Shown: in pieces, positions 54,328 through 62,088 of the stretch | How the letters are laid out: each line of letters opens with the position of its first letter | How positions within the stretch are numbered: the first letter of the stretch is position 1 | Source of the DNA: Gloeomargaritales cyanobacterium VI4D9 | Lineage (GTDB): Bacteria; Cyanobacteriota; Cyanobacteriia; Gloeomargaritales; Gloeomargaritaceae | Direction: 5' to 3' | NCBI GenBank assembly: GCA_927797885.1 | Contig: OV696605.1 | Coordinates: 2,207,157-2,271,156 of the forward strand | Length of the DNA: 64,000 bases | Made by a program: the position numbers and the translations under genes | Notes under the pieces: model-generated | The model's input: only the letters and a program-made list of their open reading frames with translations | What the model was told of the DNA's origin: nothing | Databases searched by the model: none

Positions 54328-54642
54328 ATGAGTTTGCCTCCTTTCGCCTGGAATGCGGGTACGGTTGCCGGTGCGAGTTTGTGGGCGATTGCGTTTTACT
54401 GGGGCTTTTCCCCCCAAAGTGACCGGATGTTTACTGCTTTGGTGCAACGGCTCCCGGCGGGGCTGGCTTCCCTGGTGGGCATGGTGCCTTGGTTGGGGTT
54501 GGGAGCGCTTTGCGAGTACCTGTGCGATTGGTCCTTGGGCAAAAGTTGGGGGGTGAGTTTGGGGCTGTTGACCGCCTTGGGGTGCGGGGTGTATGAATTG
54601 GGTCGCCGTAGCAGTGGTTCCTTAGACGAGGGTAAAGACTAA
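54328..54642 (+). CDS. small membrane protein
   Basis: 104 aa from ATG 54328 (MSLPPFAWNAGTVAGASLWA). Three hydrophobic segments at about 10-28, 40-62 and 76-92, with a polar C terminus RRSSGSLDEGKD. Not recognised. The start is only 26 bp after a mobile repeat, so its promoter probably lies in or upstream of that repeat. A longer frame begins at 54307 but lacks a better ribosome site. Confidence 0.55.
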   Translation: MSLPPFAWNAGTVAGASLWAIAFYWGFSPQSDRMFTALVQRLPAGLASLVGMVPWLGLGALCEYLCDWSLGKSWGVSLGLLTALGCGVYELGRRSSGSLDEGKD

Positions 54643-54781
54643 AATTAGGCGATTGGGCGGTGTTACAGCAATCCTAGATGATTACGCAACAGGCAGTCAC
54701 AGAAATCCGGTTCTGGCGGACTTTTTATGGGATAGTTTTTTTAATCTCTTTGCGGGGGCTTTGGGAGTAGTGTAGATTTTA

Positions 54782-54921
54782 TATAGCAATCCTAAATGAG
54801 AATGGAACAAAGGTCATAGTGGCACCGCCCCCATAAAAGAAGCACCTGCGGTGTATGGTTCTGGAAAATTTTTGTATGCCTACGGCACGCAAGCTAATGT
54901 AAATCAAGTAGGATTGCTATA
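54782..54921. repeat. A-family mobile repeat, long form
   Basis: 140 bp with TATAGCAATCCTAAATGAGA and CAAGTAGGATTGCTATA; interior AAAGAAGCACCTGCGGTGTA and GTATGCCTACGGCACGC. Confidence 0.85.
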
Positions 54922-54980
54922 GCAATATATGGGTATTTCAACGAGATAACCTTCCAGTGATGCCAATAAATAGAGGTGCC
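54922..54980. repeat. C-family right-half remnant
   Basis: ATATGGGTATTTCAACGAG ... CAATAAATAGAGGTGCC, matching the right part of the copy ending at 36042. Truncated on the left where the A repeat ends. Confidence 0.62.
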
Positions 54981-55037
54981 GTTTGTAACATTCATACCAA
55001 AAAGTTAGGAGAACCTAGATTCTGGAAAGACGGTTCA

Positions 55038-56267
55038 CTAAATGCCCGCGTGAAGACTGTCCAACGCCTGTAGCAACTCCGACATATCAACCCAAATATG
55101 GTGGTTTCTGACATCTGATGCAGATAGAATATCCGGTTGGTTTTTCCCCACTAAGTACCCATAGCATAAACCGATTTGTTTGGCAATCACCCAATAACAT
55201 TCCGGTAGATATTGAGGTGAAAAAAACTCAATAACTTTGGCACCTGGCTGGCACCAGATTAAATTGGCCAATCCAGCCCCATGAGGTGCAATAATTTGCT
55301 CCGCCTGTTGGAATAAACCTACTTGTTCTGCAAAACTTAAATCCTCTAACCAAACCGGTTGATAACCCAAGGGGATTAAATAATCCAAGACCGCTCTTTC
55401 ATTCAATACCCGACGAAAACCCGCCCGTGAACGACTAATGTAGAGTTTGGGGCAGGGCATATTTGGGCTTTTCCTTTGGGATAAATAAGTTGAGCGCAAA
55501 AACTCAAAAACCCAACGGGGCTTGAAATAGGACATCCCTGGTAAACCTGTTAATGACGTAGCGACTACAGATTTGCCTCGAATGTGACTATAAGCATCCG
55601 CCCAAAATATATCTCTTCCTACCAAACCGGCCATACCTAAAATTGGTTTGAGCTTCTGCAATCCTGGGAGAAATTTATTTGTATAAAACAGGTCGATTTC
55701 TGACCAGAATTGAGAGTGTTTTAACAGATAAATTCGGGGTAATACATCCACCAAAAAATGATAATAATTTGACCCGCCTTTGACCCCGGCAATCACCCCA
55801 ATTGTGCGATTGGTTTCCTGGACAGGAGGGAATTTTAACGTACACACGGAACGCTCGTGAGGTTGCCGCCCAGACTCTTTGGAGCCGTCATAAACTAACT
55901 TGCCATCTGGGGCAATCACATCCCCATAAGGACTGGCAACTCGGGCATGGGGAATTTGGTAACAAAAAGCCGCCGGGACATCAAATTCCGTTTGCTGAAA
56001 TGTGGGCGGTATCACACCCGTGACCGTCCAAGGGGGCGTAATCGCTTCCTGATGGGCAGGAATCAATACTTCATACCCCAACCCTGGCGTAAGTTTTTGG
56101 CTGGCATCCTCGTAGTAATGTTGCGCCGATTCCCAATAGTTATGGGCGGGAATTTGACCCCATAAATTCAGGGCACTTTGCATACCCAATCGCCGTAAGG
56201 GTCGCCATAGATTCTGACGGATTTGATTGGTTAATTGTCGCATGGGAAGCATTGAAAAGCCATCCAA
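55038..56267 (-). CDS. glycosyltransferase family 61 protein
   Basis: 409 aa. Matches the GT61/DUF563 family: IGVIAGVKGGSNYYHFLVDVL, LPRIYLLKH, KLYISRSRAGFRRVLNE, AEQVGLFQQAEQIIAPHGAGLANLIW, ending with PQYLPECYWVIAKQIGLCYGYL. These are sugar transferases (for example xylosyl- or O-GlcNAc-type in eukaryotes); the acceptor here is unknown. Probably part of cell-surface polysaccharide synthesis. No neighbouring glycan genes except the GT2 gene at 57510. Confidence 0.88.
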   Translation of the reverse strand: MDGFSMLPMRQLTNQIRQNLWRPLRRLGMQSALNLWGQIPAHNYWESAQHYYEDASQKLTPGLGYEVLIPAHQEAITPPWTVTGVIPPTFQQTEFDVPAAFCYQIPHARVASPYGDVIAPDGKLVYDGSKESGRQPHERSVCTLKFPPVQETNRTIGVIAGVKGGSNYYHFLVDVLPRIYLLKHSQFWSEIDLFYTNKFLPGLQKLKPILGMAGLVGRDIFWADAYSHIRGKSVVATSLTGLPGMSYFKPRWVFEFLRSTYLSQRKSPNMPCPKLYISRSRAGFRRVLNERAVLDYLIPLGYQPVWLEDLSFAEQVGLFQQAEQIIAPHGAGLANLIWCQPGAKVIEFFSPQYLPECYWVIAKQIGLCYGYLVGKNQPDILSASDVRNHHIWVDMSELLQALDSLHAGI

Positions 56268-56295
56268 TGTTGATTAATTGGTTGTGTAATGATTC

Positions 56296-56414
56296 TATAG
56301 CAATCCTACTTAATTTAGAAACAAAAATTTTCCAGAACTATACACCGCAGGTGCTTCTTTTATGGGGGCGGTGCCCCTGCGACCCCTATTCCATTTTCAT
56401 TTAGGATTGCTATA
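56296..56414. repeat. A-family mobile repeat (inverted)
   Basis: 119 bp, TATAGCAATCCTACTTAATT ... CATTTAGGATTGCTATA, interior CACCGCAGGTGCTTCTTTTA and GGGGGCGGTGCCCCTGC. It directly abuts the pterin dehydratase fragment at 56416. Confidence 0.85.
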
Positions 56415-56415
56415 G

Positions 56416-56526
56416 TAGTGAAATAATCATGGTCTCATGATGACAACCCAACCGCTCCGCCGGTGCTATCAACTGATGCACAAATGCCATCGCCTGCACA
56501 AAATCAGGAAACATAGTCGTCAAGGT
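56416..56526 (-). pseudogene. fragment of a pterin-4a-carbinolamine dehydratase gene
   Basis: A 111-bp segment, read on the minus strand, gives FPDFVQAMAFVHQLIAPAE and RLGCHHETMIISL, the core of the dehydratase (DCoH/PhhB) fold. It is about 92 percent identical (9 differences in 111 bp) to 61978-62088 and stops at the same base. The left end abuts an A-family repeat and the right end abuts a D-family repeat, so only the middle of the gene survives. It cannot encode an enzyme. Confidence 0.85.
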
Positions 56527-56630
56527 ACAGTCTATTGATCAATTAAAGGATACAAAAAGCCTCGATTATCCTAAAGGCTTACCATGATTGACCTACGGCA
56601 AGTGGGGTTCAACCGTATCCCATAATCTTC
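56526..56630. repeat. D-family mobile repeat, right end lost
   Basis: TACAGTCTATTGATCAATT, AAAGGATACAAAAAGCCTCG, CAAGTGGGGTTCAACCGTATC, then runs into the decayed protease gene without its ACTGTA terminus. Confidence 0.72.
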
Positions 56631-56639
56631 ACTTTTGGT

Positions 56640-57101
56640 GCGTTATTAACCCCCTTGATCCCTGGGGCAACGGGATTCCTCGCCGGGGGAGTTTTGATCC
56701 TCTTGGGTTTGGCAATCCCAGGGCTTAATTCTGCGCTTGGGCTTGTGGCCGACCTCTGAGGAACGGGGGTGCGGTTTGGGGCGATTCCACCGGCACTTCT
56801 GCCCCGCTGTCCGGTGCTGTGGTTGGCGGGGGTGGCCGCTGAGGAATTAGCTTATGGTCAGGCGCAGGGGGGGGCAACCGATTGGCAACAGGCCAGCTTG
56901 TTACTTACGTCTTTTCCCCCGGCAGAACGGGCATGGCGCCTGCGAGCCGCCCAACGGGAAGCCCGGCAGTTATTACAACCGCATTGGTCGGCCTATTTGG
57001 CGTTGGTAATGGCGATGCGGCAACACCAGTCGGTGGCCAATTGTCTCAAGCGACTGAATACGACTCCCGCCGAGCCGCCAACTCCTGCCGCACCTGCATA
57101 A
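56640..57101 (+). pseudogene. decayed FtsH-like Zn protease (M41-type) remnant
   Basis: The frame from about 56640 to the TGA at 56757-56759 reads a hydrophobic segment (TPLIPGATGFLAGGVLILLG) typical of the membrane N terminus of cyanobacterial FtsH-like ATP-independent proteases. After this stop, in the same frame, a 110-residue frame starts near GTG 56769 with LWLAGVAAEELAYGQAQGGATD and LQPHWSAYLALVMAMRQHQSVANC, the C-terminal domain of those proteins. The catalytic HEAGH region between the two parts is absent, so the gene is internally deleted and broken. Overlaps the convergent NADAR gene by 56 bp. Confidence 0.62.
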
Positions 57102-57513
57102 GAATTTTGCCCAGATGGTTGCACCCCGTGCCGTTGGGACCACAGCCCCAGTAGGTATCAATGGGCGAATTTTCCACCAATTCCTCTGTCCCCGTTTGTA
57201 GGAGTAATTGCGCCAGTTCAGGATAGGTATTAAATTTACAACGTACCGCTCTAAGCATTATATCTCGCTTCACCTGTTCCCAATCCGGGCGTTTGGGGTG
57301 GCGGGGGTCACGACCCATTTTTGCCGCCAATACTGGGCTAGGGACTTGGCGAATGGTGTCCACCAAATCCGCCTGGGGCGTACCAACGAATTTCTGGGCT
57401 TGGTAATAATGTTCTACCGTCGGCCAGCAGTGCCCATCCAGGGTAACCGGGTGGGGGGAAAAATTAGAAAAATAGCCGTAGGGTTGTTCCACCTGATAGA
57501 AATAAATGGTCAT
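57046..57513 (-). CDS. NADAR family protein (YbiA-like)
   Basis: 155 aa. Signature SNFSPHPVTLDGHCWPTVEHYYQAQKF, KMGRDPRHPKRPDWEQVKRDIM, and STGTEELVENSPIDTYWGCG-type end, as in YbiA, an N-glycosidase acting on riboflavin-biosynthesis intermediates and on ADP-ribose-type substrates in other systems. It overlaps the next gene, a GT2, by 4 bp (ATGA) and its 3' end overlaps the decayed protease. Confidence 0.88.
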   Translation of the reverse strand: MTIYFYQVEQPYGYFSNFSPHPVTLDGHCWPTVEHYYQAQKFVGTPQADLVDTIRQVPSPVLAAKMGRDPRHPKRPDWEQVKRDIMLRAVRCKFNTYPELAQLLLQTGTEELVENSPIDTYWGCGPNGTGCNHLGKILMQVRQELAARRESYSVA

Positions 57514-58442
57514 GGTTGGTCAGCCAGTTGCCATTCCCGGTACGCCGCATACACCGCTTGCACATTGTACCAATTTAAAAAAATCCGGGAAATTTCCCAA
57601 GCCCATTGGGATTGTCCCCGGTCAATCAGCATTTGCATCAAAGGGGCAAGGGTGCGTTCATTCAGCAATCCTCCTAGGGATAAAATGCCCCATAAAATGC
57701 GATGCAACCAGGTCATTTGGATCATCAAACGCACTTCCCAGGTGGGGTGTTTGCGATAGAATAAAACGCCCATTTTACCCCGTTGAAGTTCCTTATCAAT
57801 TAAACTGGGAATATGTTTTAATTCAAAGGGGGGATGCCAGTGATAACCCACCGCTTCTGGGCAGGGAATTAGGGTCAAGCCTAACTTTTTCAATCGCACA
57901 CCAAGTTCTAAATCTTCCCAACCATAAAATTGAAAATCTGGGTCAAATCCGCCGGTGAGTTCCAGCCAGGATTTGGCAATCGCCACATTACCTGTGGCAA
58001 AAAATGCCCGGGACCGGTCGGTAATTTTGAACGGTTCACTGGTAGGGTTTTCAAAGTTCGCCGTATTCACCACCCGCCCGTAGGTAAAACATTTTTGGTG
58101 CCCCCATTGCTGATAGTATGCCTGGAGTTTTTGGGCATGGGCACGCAGAAAGATTGGCGTTACGACCAAATCGCTGTCAATAAACACGATGGTATCCCCT
58201 TGCGCCTGGGCAATCCCCAAATTGCGAGCAGCAGCAGGGCCTTGATGGGATTGTTCTAGCCAACGCACATGGGGAAGCTGGGAGCGATGTGCCGCCAACC
58301 ACGCCAAGGTGCCATCCGTAGAGCCATCATCCACCACAATCACCTCATAGGGCTGAGACCAATCCTGCTGTTCCAGGGCGTACAAGGCTTTTGCCAAGAT
58401 GGGTTGGCGGTTGTAGGTGGGAATAATGACGCTGAAAAACAC
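57510..58442 (-). CDS. glycosyltransferase family 2
   Basis: 310 aa from GTG 58442. GT2 motifs: FFSVIIPTYNRQPILAKALY, EVIVVDDGSTDGTLAWL, GDTIVFIDSDLVVTP, LTGGFDPDFQFYGWEDLELG and RVNYHWHPPFELKH-like region. GGAGG is positioned about 9 bases before the GTG, favouring it over a longer ORF. It forms an operon with the NADAR gene. Product and acceptor are unknown. Confidence 0.89.
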   Translation of the reverse strand: MFFSVIIPTYNRQPILAKALYALEQQDWSQPYEVIVVDDGSTDGTLAWLAAHRSQLPHVRWLEQSHQGPAAARNLGIAQAQGDTIVFIDSDLVVTPIFLRAHAQKLQAYYQQWGHQKCFTYGRVVNTANFENPTSEPFKITDRSRAFFATGNVAIAKSWLELTGGFDPDFQFYGWEDLELGVRLKKLGLTLIPCPEAVGYHWHPPFELKHIPSLIDKELQRGKMGVLFYRKHPTWEVRLMIQMTWLHRILWGILSLGGLLNERTLAPLMQMLIDRGQSQWAWEISRIFLNWYNVQAVYAAYREWQLADQP

Positions 58443-58586
58443 CCGATCACCTCCACTTTTTAGCTTATCAGGAAAGGGGCAGTGGCAAAAGTGCTGAAAG
58501 ATAGGTAAAGGCAGAAAAAATGGGGTCAAAATATGGTATCGTAACCCGCGTAAACTCAAAAATTAATAGGCTGTGGTCGTTTTTAG

Positions 58587-58707
58587 GGGAATCTCTATTT
58601 ATCGGTTTTTGTACGTACACGGCCGGCTCGAAAGCCCCATTCTTTCCTCGGCAATTCTCAATAACGCAGGGGTCATTCTCAATCGCCATGAATTGATAGA
58701 GGTGCCC
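58587..58707. repeat. B-family mobile repeat
   Basis: GGGAATCTCTATTTATCGG ... GAATTGATAGAGGTGCCC, interior ACGGCCGGCTCGAAAGCCCC and TTCTCAATAACGCAGGGGTC. No clear TTAA on the right (TCA). Confidence 0.78.
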
Positions 58708-58859
58708 TCAGAAAGAAGGCTCAGCAGGGGCTTGATAAGTCCCTGAATTTATCGTCTCATAAAAATACTGTTACTTGTGGTTTCTACCAAACCGAAATAC
58801 CATTTTTAGGTTCCCTTTTCCTTGACATTCAACACTTCTGCCTAGCAAAGCTGGGGAGC

Positions 58860-58999
58860 TGTAGCAATCCTAAATAAGAATGAAATAGGAGTCGCAGGGG
58901 CACCGCCCCCGTAAAAGAAGCACCTGCGGTGTATGGTTCTGAAAAATTTTTGTATGCCTACGGCACGCAAGCTAATGTAAATCAAGTAGGATTGCTATA
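58860..58999. repeat. A-family mobile repeat, long form
   Basis: TGTAGCAATCCTAAATAAGA ... CAAGTAGGATTGCTATA; left end has TG instead of TA. Interior GGGGCACCGCCCCCGTAAAA. Confidence 0.82.
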
Positions 59000-59227
59000 G
59001 AAGTATTGAGACCGCCAAAAAACTGTGGAGACGGCTACCCAAAGTTGGGCGAAACCAGGCTAAGTTTTACACAGACTTTTGCATACACGGAGATTATCCC
59101 CCCCAACACCAAAGTTTTTCCAAGAGCAGTGGAAAGACTGCTTATCTTGAGCGATTGCACAACATCTCGAGGCAACGAATTGAGCACCTTGCCAGGAAAA
59201 CTTTATCTTTTCCCAAAAACTTAGAAA

Positions 59228-59347
59228 GGGCATCTCTATTTATTTGAACCGATGAAAAATCCCATCCTTGGAATGCCCATATTACCCAGAACCAAGGGCG
59301 GGGGGTGCCCCCCTGCGACCGCCAATTTACAATTTATAGAGGTGCCC
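59228..59347. repeat. C-family mobile repeat, full length
   Basis: 120 bp, GGGCATCTCTATTTATTTG ... CAATTTATAGAGGTGCCC, interior AAGGGCGGGGGGTGCCCCCC. Best reference copy of C. Ends match the IS5-like element. Confidence 0.8.
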
Positions 59348-59419
59348 GAAAATCACATTGGTATCATCCTTAATTTCATCCGTCACGACAATGAAGCATT
59401 ACTTGGATAGCACTACCCC

Positions 59420-59653
59420 TCAAACATTTTTGCTGGCATCATCCCCCGATTTAGCTTCCAGGGCTGGGGGGTCTTCCATCGCTTGGGCTTCCCGCTTGAA
59501 CTCATCCTCAAATTCCCGCGCCGCCCGCTGAAAACTTTTCACCGTCTTCCCCAAACTGCGGCCAATTTCCGGGAGCTTGCGTGGGCCAAAAATTAATAAT
59601 GCCACCACCGCAATCACCCCTAACTCCGGTAGCCCCATGCCAAAAATATTCAT
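59420..59653 (-). CDS. tatA: Sec-independent translocase TatA
   Basis: 77 aa membrane protein of the twin-arginine pathway: IFGMGLPELGVIAVVALLIF membrane helix and FGPRKLPEIGRSLGKTVKSF amphipathic helix, the FGPxKLPElgr hinge, then an acidic tail EDEFKREAQAMEDPPALEA. Full TatA length. 56 bp from psbH. Confidence 0.95.
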   Translation of the reverse strand: MNIFGMGLPELGVIAVVALLIFGPRKLPEIGRSLGKTVKSFQRAAREFEDEFKREAQAMEDPPALEAKSGDDASKNV

Positions 59654-59709
59654 CCTTCACGTTCCCCCATAATAGGGGTCAGCGGGATGCGCCAACCCCT
59701 TTGGATTTT

Positions 59710-59904
59710 TTAGCCCCGCCAATCCACCTTGAAGGTTTCCAGGATCAAGGAAGAATTGTAAATCTGCAAAATGATCAGCAGAAATACAAAAAATAAACCC
59801 ATAAACACCGCCATCAAAGGGGTGGTGCCCCAGCCCGGGGCGACTTTGCCGTATTCAGAATTGAGGGGGCGCAGGATGTCCCCCAGACGGGTACGCATGG
59901 CCAT
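59710..59904 (-). CDS. psbH: photosystem II protein H
   Basis: 64-residue one-helix subunit of the photosystem II core: [20 protein letters not shown], then the membrane helix [20 protein letters not shown] and [14 protein letters not shown]. Matches PsbH over its whole length. Its start is divergent from psbN with 67 bp between starts, the standard cyanobacterial psbH/psbN arrangement. Confidence 0.97.
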   Translation of the reverse strand: MAMRTRLGDILRPLNSEYGKVAPGWGTTPLMAVFMGLFFVFLLIILQIYNSSLILETFKVDWRG

Positions 59905-59971
59905 AGGGTTCAGTTGCTATTAAGTTCCTGTAACATTATAAGAGTACCGTGACTCGGATAAACCTCCCCCT

Positions 59972-60103
59972 ATGGAATCTGCAACAGTTTTTATTATTTC
60001 TGTGGCGACCGCCGTGATCGCCTTGACGGGTTATGCGGTGTATGTCGCGTTTGGCCCCCCGTCGCAAGTCCTGGATGACCCGTTTGAAGACCACGAAGAC
60101 TAG
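59972..60103 (+). CDS. psbN: photosystem II assembly protein N
   Basis: 43 aa: MESATVFIISVATAVIALTG, GYAVYVAFGPPSQVLDDPFE, DHED. Required for PSII assembly/repair in plants and cyanobacteria rather than a core subunit. Shorter than typical gene-calling limits; found by the PsbN signature YVAFGPPS and divergent psbH. Confidence 0.97.
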   Translation: MESATVFIISVATAVIALTGYAVYVAFGPPSQVLDDPFEDHED

Positions 60104-60205
60104 GATGACATCAAGTTTTAGATGAAGTTAATTTTACTTACAACGTAAATCACAGTGACGGGTAATCCCTTAAAATAGCCTAGTGAGCTTAAGGGCAAGT
60201 GGGGC

Positions 60206-61339
60206 ATGGGACGGACGGGGTTGGGAATTGTCACAGCACAACGGCGGCAGGAGCGTCCCGTCGGGCAAATCCATGTGTATGACGGGTTAGGCAAGGGGAA
60301 ATCCCAAGCGGCTTTGGGGGTGGTGTTGCGCTCGATTGGCTTGGGAATTAATACGGGCAAGCAGAACCGGGTCTTACTGCTGCGGTTTCTCAAGGGGCCG
60401 GGGCGGGTGTACGACGAGGACGGGGCGATTGAGGCTCTGGAGCAGGCCTTTCCCCATCTGATTGACCAGGTGCGTACCGGGCGGGCGGAATTTTTTGGGC
60501 CAGAGGAGATCACCGCCTACGACCGTTTAGAAGCAGAACGGGGCTGGCACATTGCCAAGGGGGCGATTTTGTCGGAACTGTACTCGGTGATTGTGCTGGA
60601 TGAGATTAACCCGGTGCTGGATTTGGGGTTATTGCCGGTGGCGGAGGTGGTGGAGGTTTTGGCGGAAAAACCCGAATCCCTGGAAATCATTGCCACCGGG
60701 CGGGCGGCTCCCAAGGAGTTGATTGACATTGCGGATTTGCATTCGGAGATGCGCCCCCACCACCATCCCACAGCGGAACAGTACGGGATTACGGGGATTG
60801 AAATTTACACCGGGGCGGGCAAGGGCAAGTCCACCAGTGCTCTGGGCAAAGCCCTGCAGGCGATCGGGCGGGGGATTCGTTTGGATTTGTCCCATCGGGT
60901 GTTGATTTTACAGTGGCTCAAGGGCGGGTCGGGCTACACGGAGGATGCGGCCATTCAGGCTCTGCAACACAGTTACCCAAATTTGGTGGATCACCAGCGT
61001 TGTGGCCGGGATGCGATTGTCTGGTGGAAAGAACGACAGGAATTGGACTACGTGGAGGCGGAACGGGGTTGGGAAATTGCCCAGGCGGCAATCCTCTCCG
61101 GGCTGTACAAAACGATTATTTTGGATGAATTAAATCCGACGGTTGACCTGGAATTACTCCCCCAGGACCCGATTATTCAAACCCTACTCCGTAAACCCCA
61201 CCATACGGAGGTGATTATCACGGGGCGATGCCGTCAACTCCCCCGCTATTTTGACCTTGCCAGCGTTCATTCGGAAATGGTCAATCACAAGCATTACGCC
61301 GAGCGGGGGGTGGACTTGAAGCGGGGCGTGGATTATTGA
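60206..61339 (+). CDS. tandem P-loop protein related to cob(I)alamin adenosyltransferase CobO
   Basis: 377 aa that repeats one P-loop ATPase domain twice. First copy: IHVYDGLGKGKSQAALGVVLRS, LLLRFLKGPGRVYDEDGAIEAL, VIVLDEINPVLDLGLLP. Second: IEIYTGAGKGKSTSALGKALQA, LILQWLKGGSGYTEDAAIQAL, IILDELNPTVDLELLP and EVIITGRCRQLPRYFDLA. Each half corresponds to the CobA/BtuR (CobO) P-loop, LDE and ITGR motif set. Such tandem fusions are found in cyanobacteria; adenosyltransferase activity here is inference. Stands alone between psbN and a pentapeptide gene. Confidence 0.82.
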   Translation: MGRTGLGIVTAQRRQERPVGQIHVYDGLGKGKSQAALGVVLRSIGLGINTGKQNRVLLLRFLKGPGRVYDEDGAIEALEQAFPHLIDQVRTGRAEFFGPEEITAYDRLEAERGWHIAKGAILSELYSVIVLDEINPVLDLGLLPVAEVVEVLAEKPESLEIIATGRAAPKELIDIADLHSEMRPHHHPTAEQYGITGIEIYTGAGKGKSTSALGKALQAIGRGIRLDLSHRVLILQWLKGGSGYTEDAAIQALQHSYPNLVDHQRCGRDAIVWWKERQELDYVEAERGWEIAQAAILSGLYKTIILDELNPTVDLELLPQDPIIQTLLRKPHHTEVIITGRCRQLPRYFDLASVHSEMVNHKHYAERGVDLKRGVDY

Positions 61340-61443
61340 TCAAATCAAAAATTTAACAAGGCGATTGAGATCACAGCTTTGGGGTCAACTTGCCATCACA
61401 ATAAAAATGGTAGATAAGGTGTTCTTTTTTTTGGAGTACGGCG

Positions 61444-61860
61444 ATGAAATCCCTCAATCTCTGGGTGGCAGTGGTCATAACCGGTTTGGTTGCGCTCCCC
61501 GTAGGTGCCGAGAATGCGTCCCAGGTGCGACAATTGTTGAGTTCCAAAGCCTGTGCCAACTGTGACCTGCGGGGGGCTGACCTGCGGGGGGCGAAACTAG
61601 GTAATGCCAATCTCCAGGGGGCGGATTTGACCCGTGCCAACCTGCGGGGAGCGGACTTGACCGGAGCGGATTTGAGTGGTACAGATTTGCGCCATGCGGA
61701 TTTGCGAGGTGCGAACCTGAGCTACGCCAAGTTGGATGATGCTGACCTGCGGGGGGCGAATTTGGAAGGGGCAAACCTGCGGGGAACGGATTTGGAACGG
61801 CGTAGGCCAGGGGAGTTTGGCGGAAAATCTATCCTGAGAACCATCCCCGCTCCCCGTTGA
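61444..61860 (+). CDS. secreted pentapeptide-repeat protein, 3' end probably frameshifted
   Basis: 138 aa. Signal peptide (LWVAVVITGLVALPVGA) and cysteine pair KACANCDLRG followed by pentapeptide repeats (ADLRGAKLGNANLQGADLTR ...). The TTGGAGTAC ribosome site is 9 bases before ATG 61444. After DLERR the repeat pattern stops and the frame runs to a TGA at 61858. In the next frame the end would be VGQGSLAENLS with TGA at 61835, so a one-base gain near 61801 is likely. That TGA would overlap the pterin-dehydratase start in an ATGA arrangement if codon 61834 were ATG. Confidence 0.85.
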   Translation: MKSLNLWVAVVITGLVALPVGAENASQVRQLLSSKACANCDLRGADLRGAKLGNANLQGADLTRANLRGADLTGADLSGTDLRHADLRGANLSYAKLDDADLRGANLEGANLRGTDLERRRPGEFGGKSILRTIPAPR

Positions 61861-62088
61861 TGGGTTGTTGGTATTGCTCTGGCCGGGGGGGTGTCTGCGT
61901 TACCGCCGCCCCTCCTGCCTGTGGTGGAGCAAGCCCTGGTCAACTTACCACGCTGGGAACAACGGGGGCAAACACTCACCTTGACAACTACATTTCCTGA
62001 TTTTGTGCAGGCGATGGGGTTTGTGCATCGGTTGATAGCACCGGCAGAGCGGTTGGGTTGTCATCCTGAGACCACGATTATTTCACTA
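61834..62088 (+). pseudogene. decayed pterin-4a-carbinolamine dehydratase with signal peptide
   Basis: The open frame from 61891 (GTG) encodes ALPPPLLPVVEQALVNLPRW, then FPDFVQAMGFVHRLIAPAE and RLGCHPETTIIS, the first two thirds of the dehydratase fold, but the active-site HHP is CHP and the 3' third is gone: at 62088 the sequence enters an F-family mobile repeat. In the same frame upstream, RTIPAPR, a TGA (61858) and WVVGIALAGGVSA look like a broken signal peptide, with CTG at 61834 where a start would be. So start loss, nonsense mutation and 3' truncation may all be present; the start/stop points are inference. Confidence 0.7.

Larger units (their letters stand above)
54643..55037. other. 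395-bp gap with an A-family repeat and C-type remnant
   Basis: No gene. Contains one long A repeat (54782-54921), then a C-type right half. A left-end fragment of an A repeat (ACAGCAATCCTAGATG) lies at about 54664. Confidence 0.7.
58443..59419. other. 980-bp gap with three mobile repeats
   Basis: Contains B (58587-58707), A long (58860-58999) and C (59228-59347) elements. Between 59000 and 59227 lies unique sequence with no gene I can support. Confidence 0.7.

Noticed and set aside
59006-59224. Open frame between an A and a C repeat
   Set aside because: No family match, no ribosome site, and it lies in non-coding sequence between mobile repeats.
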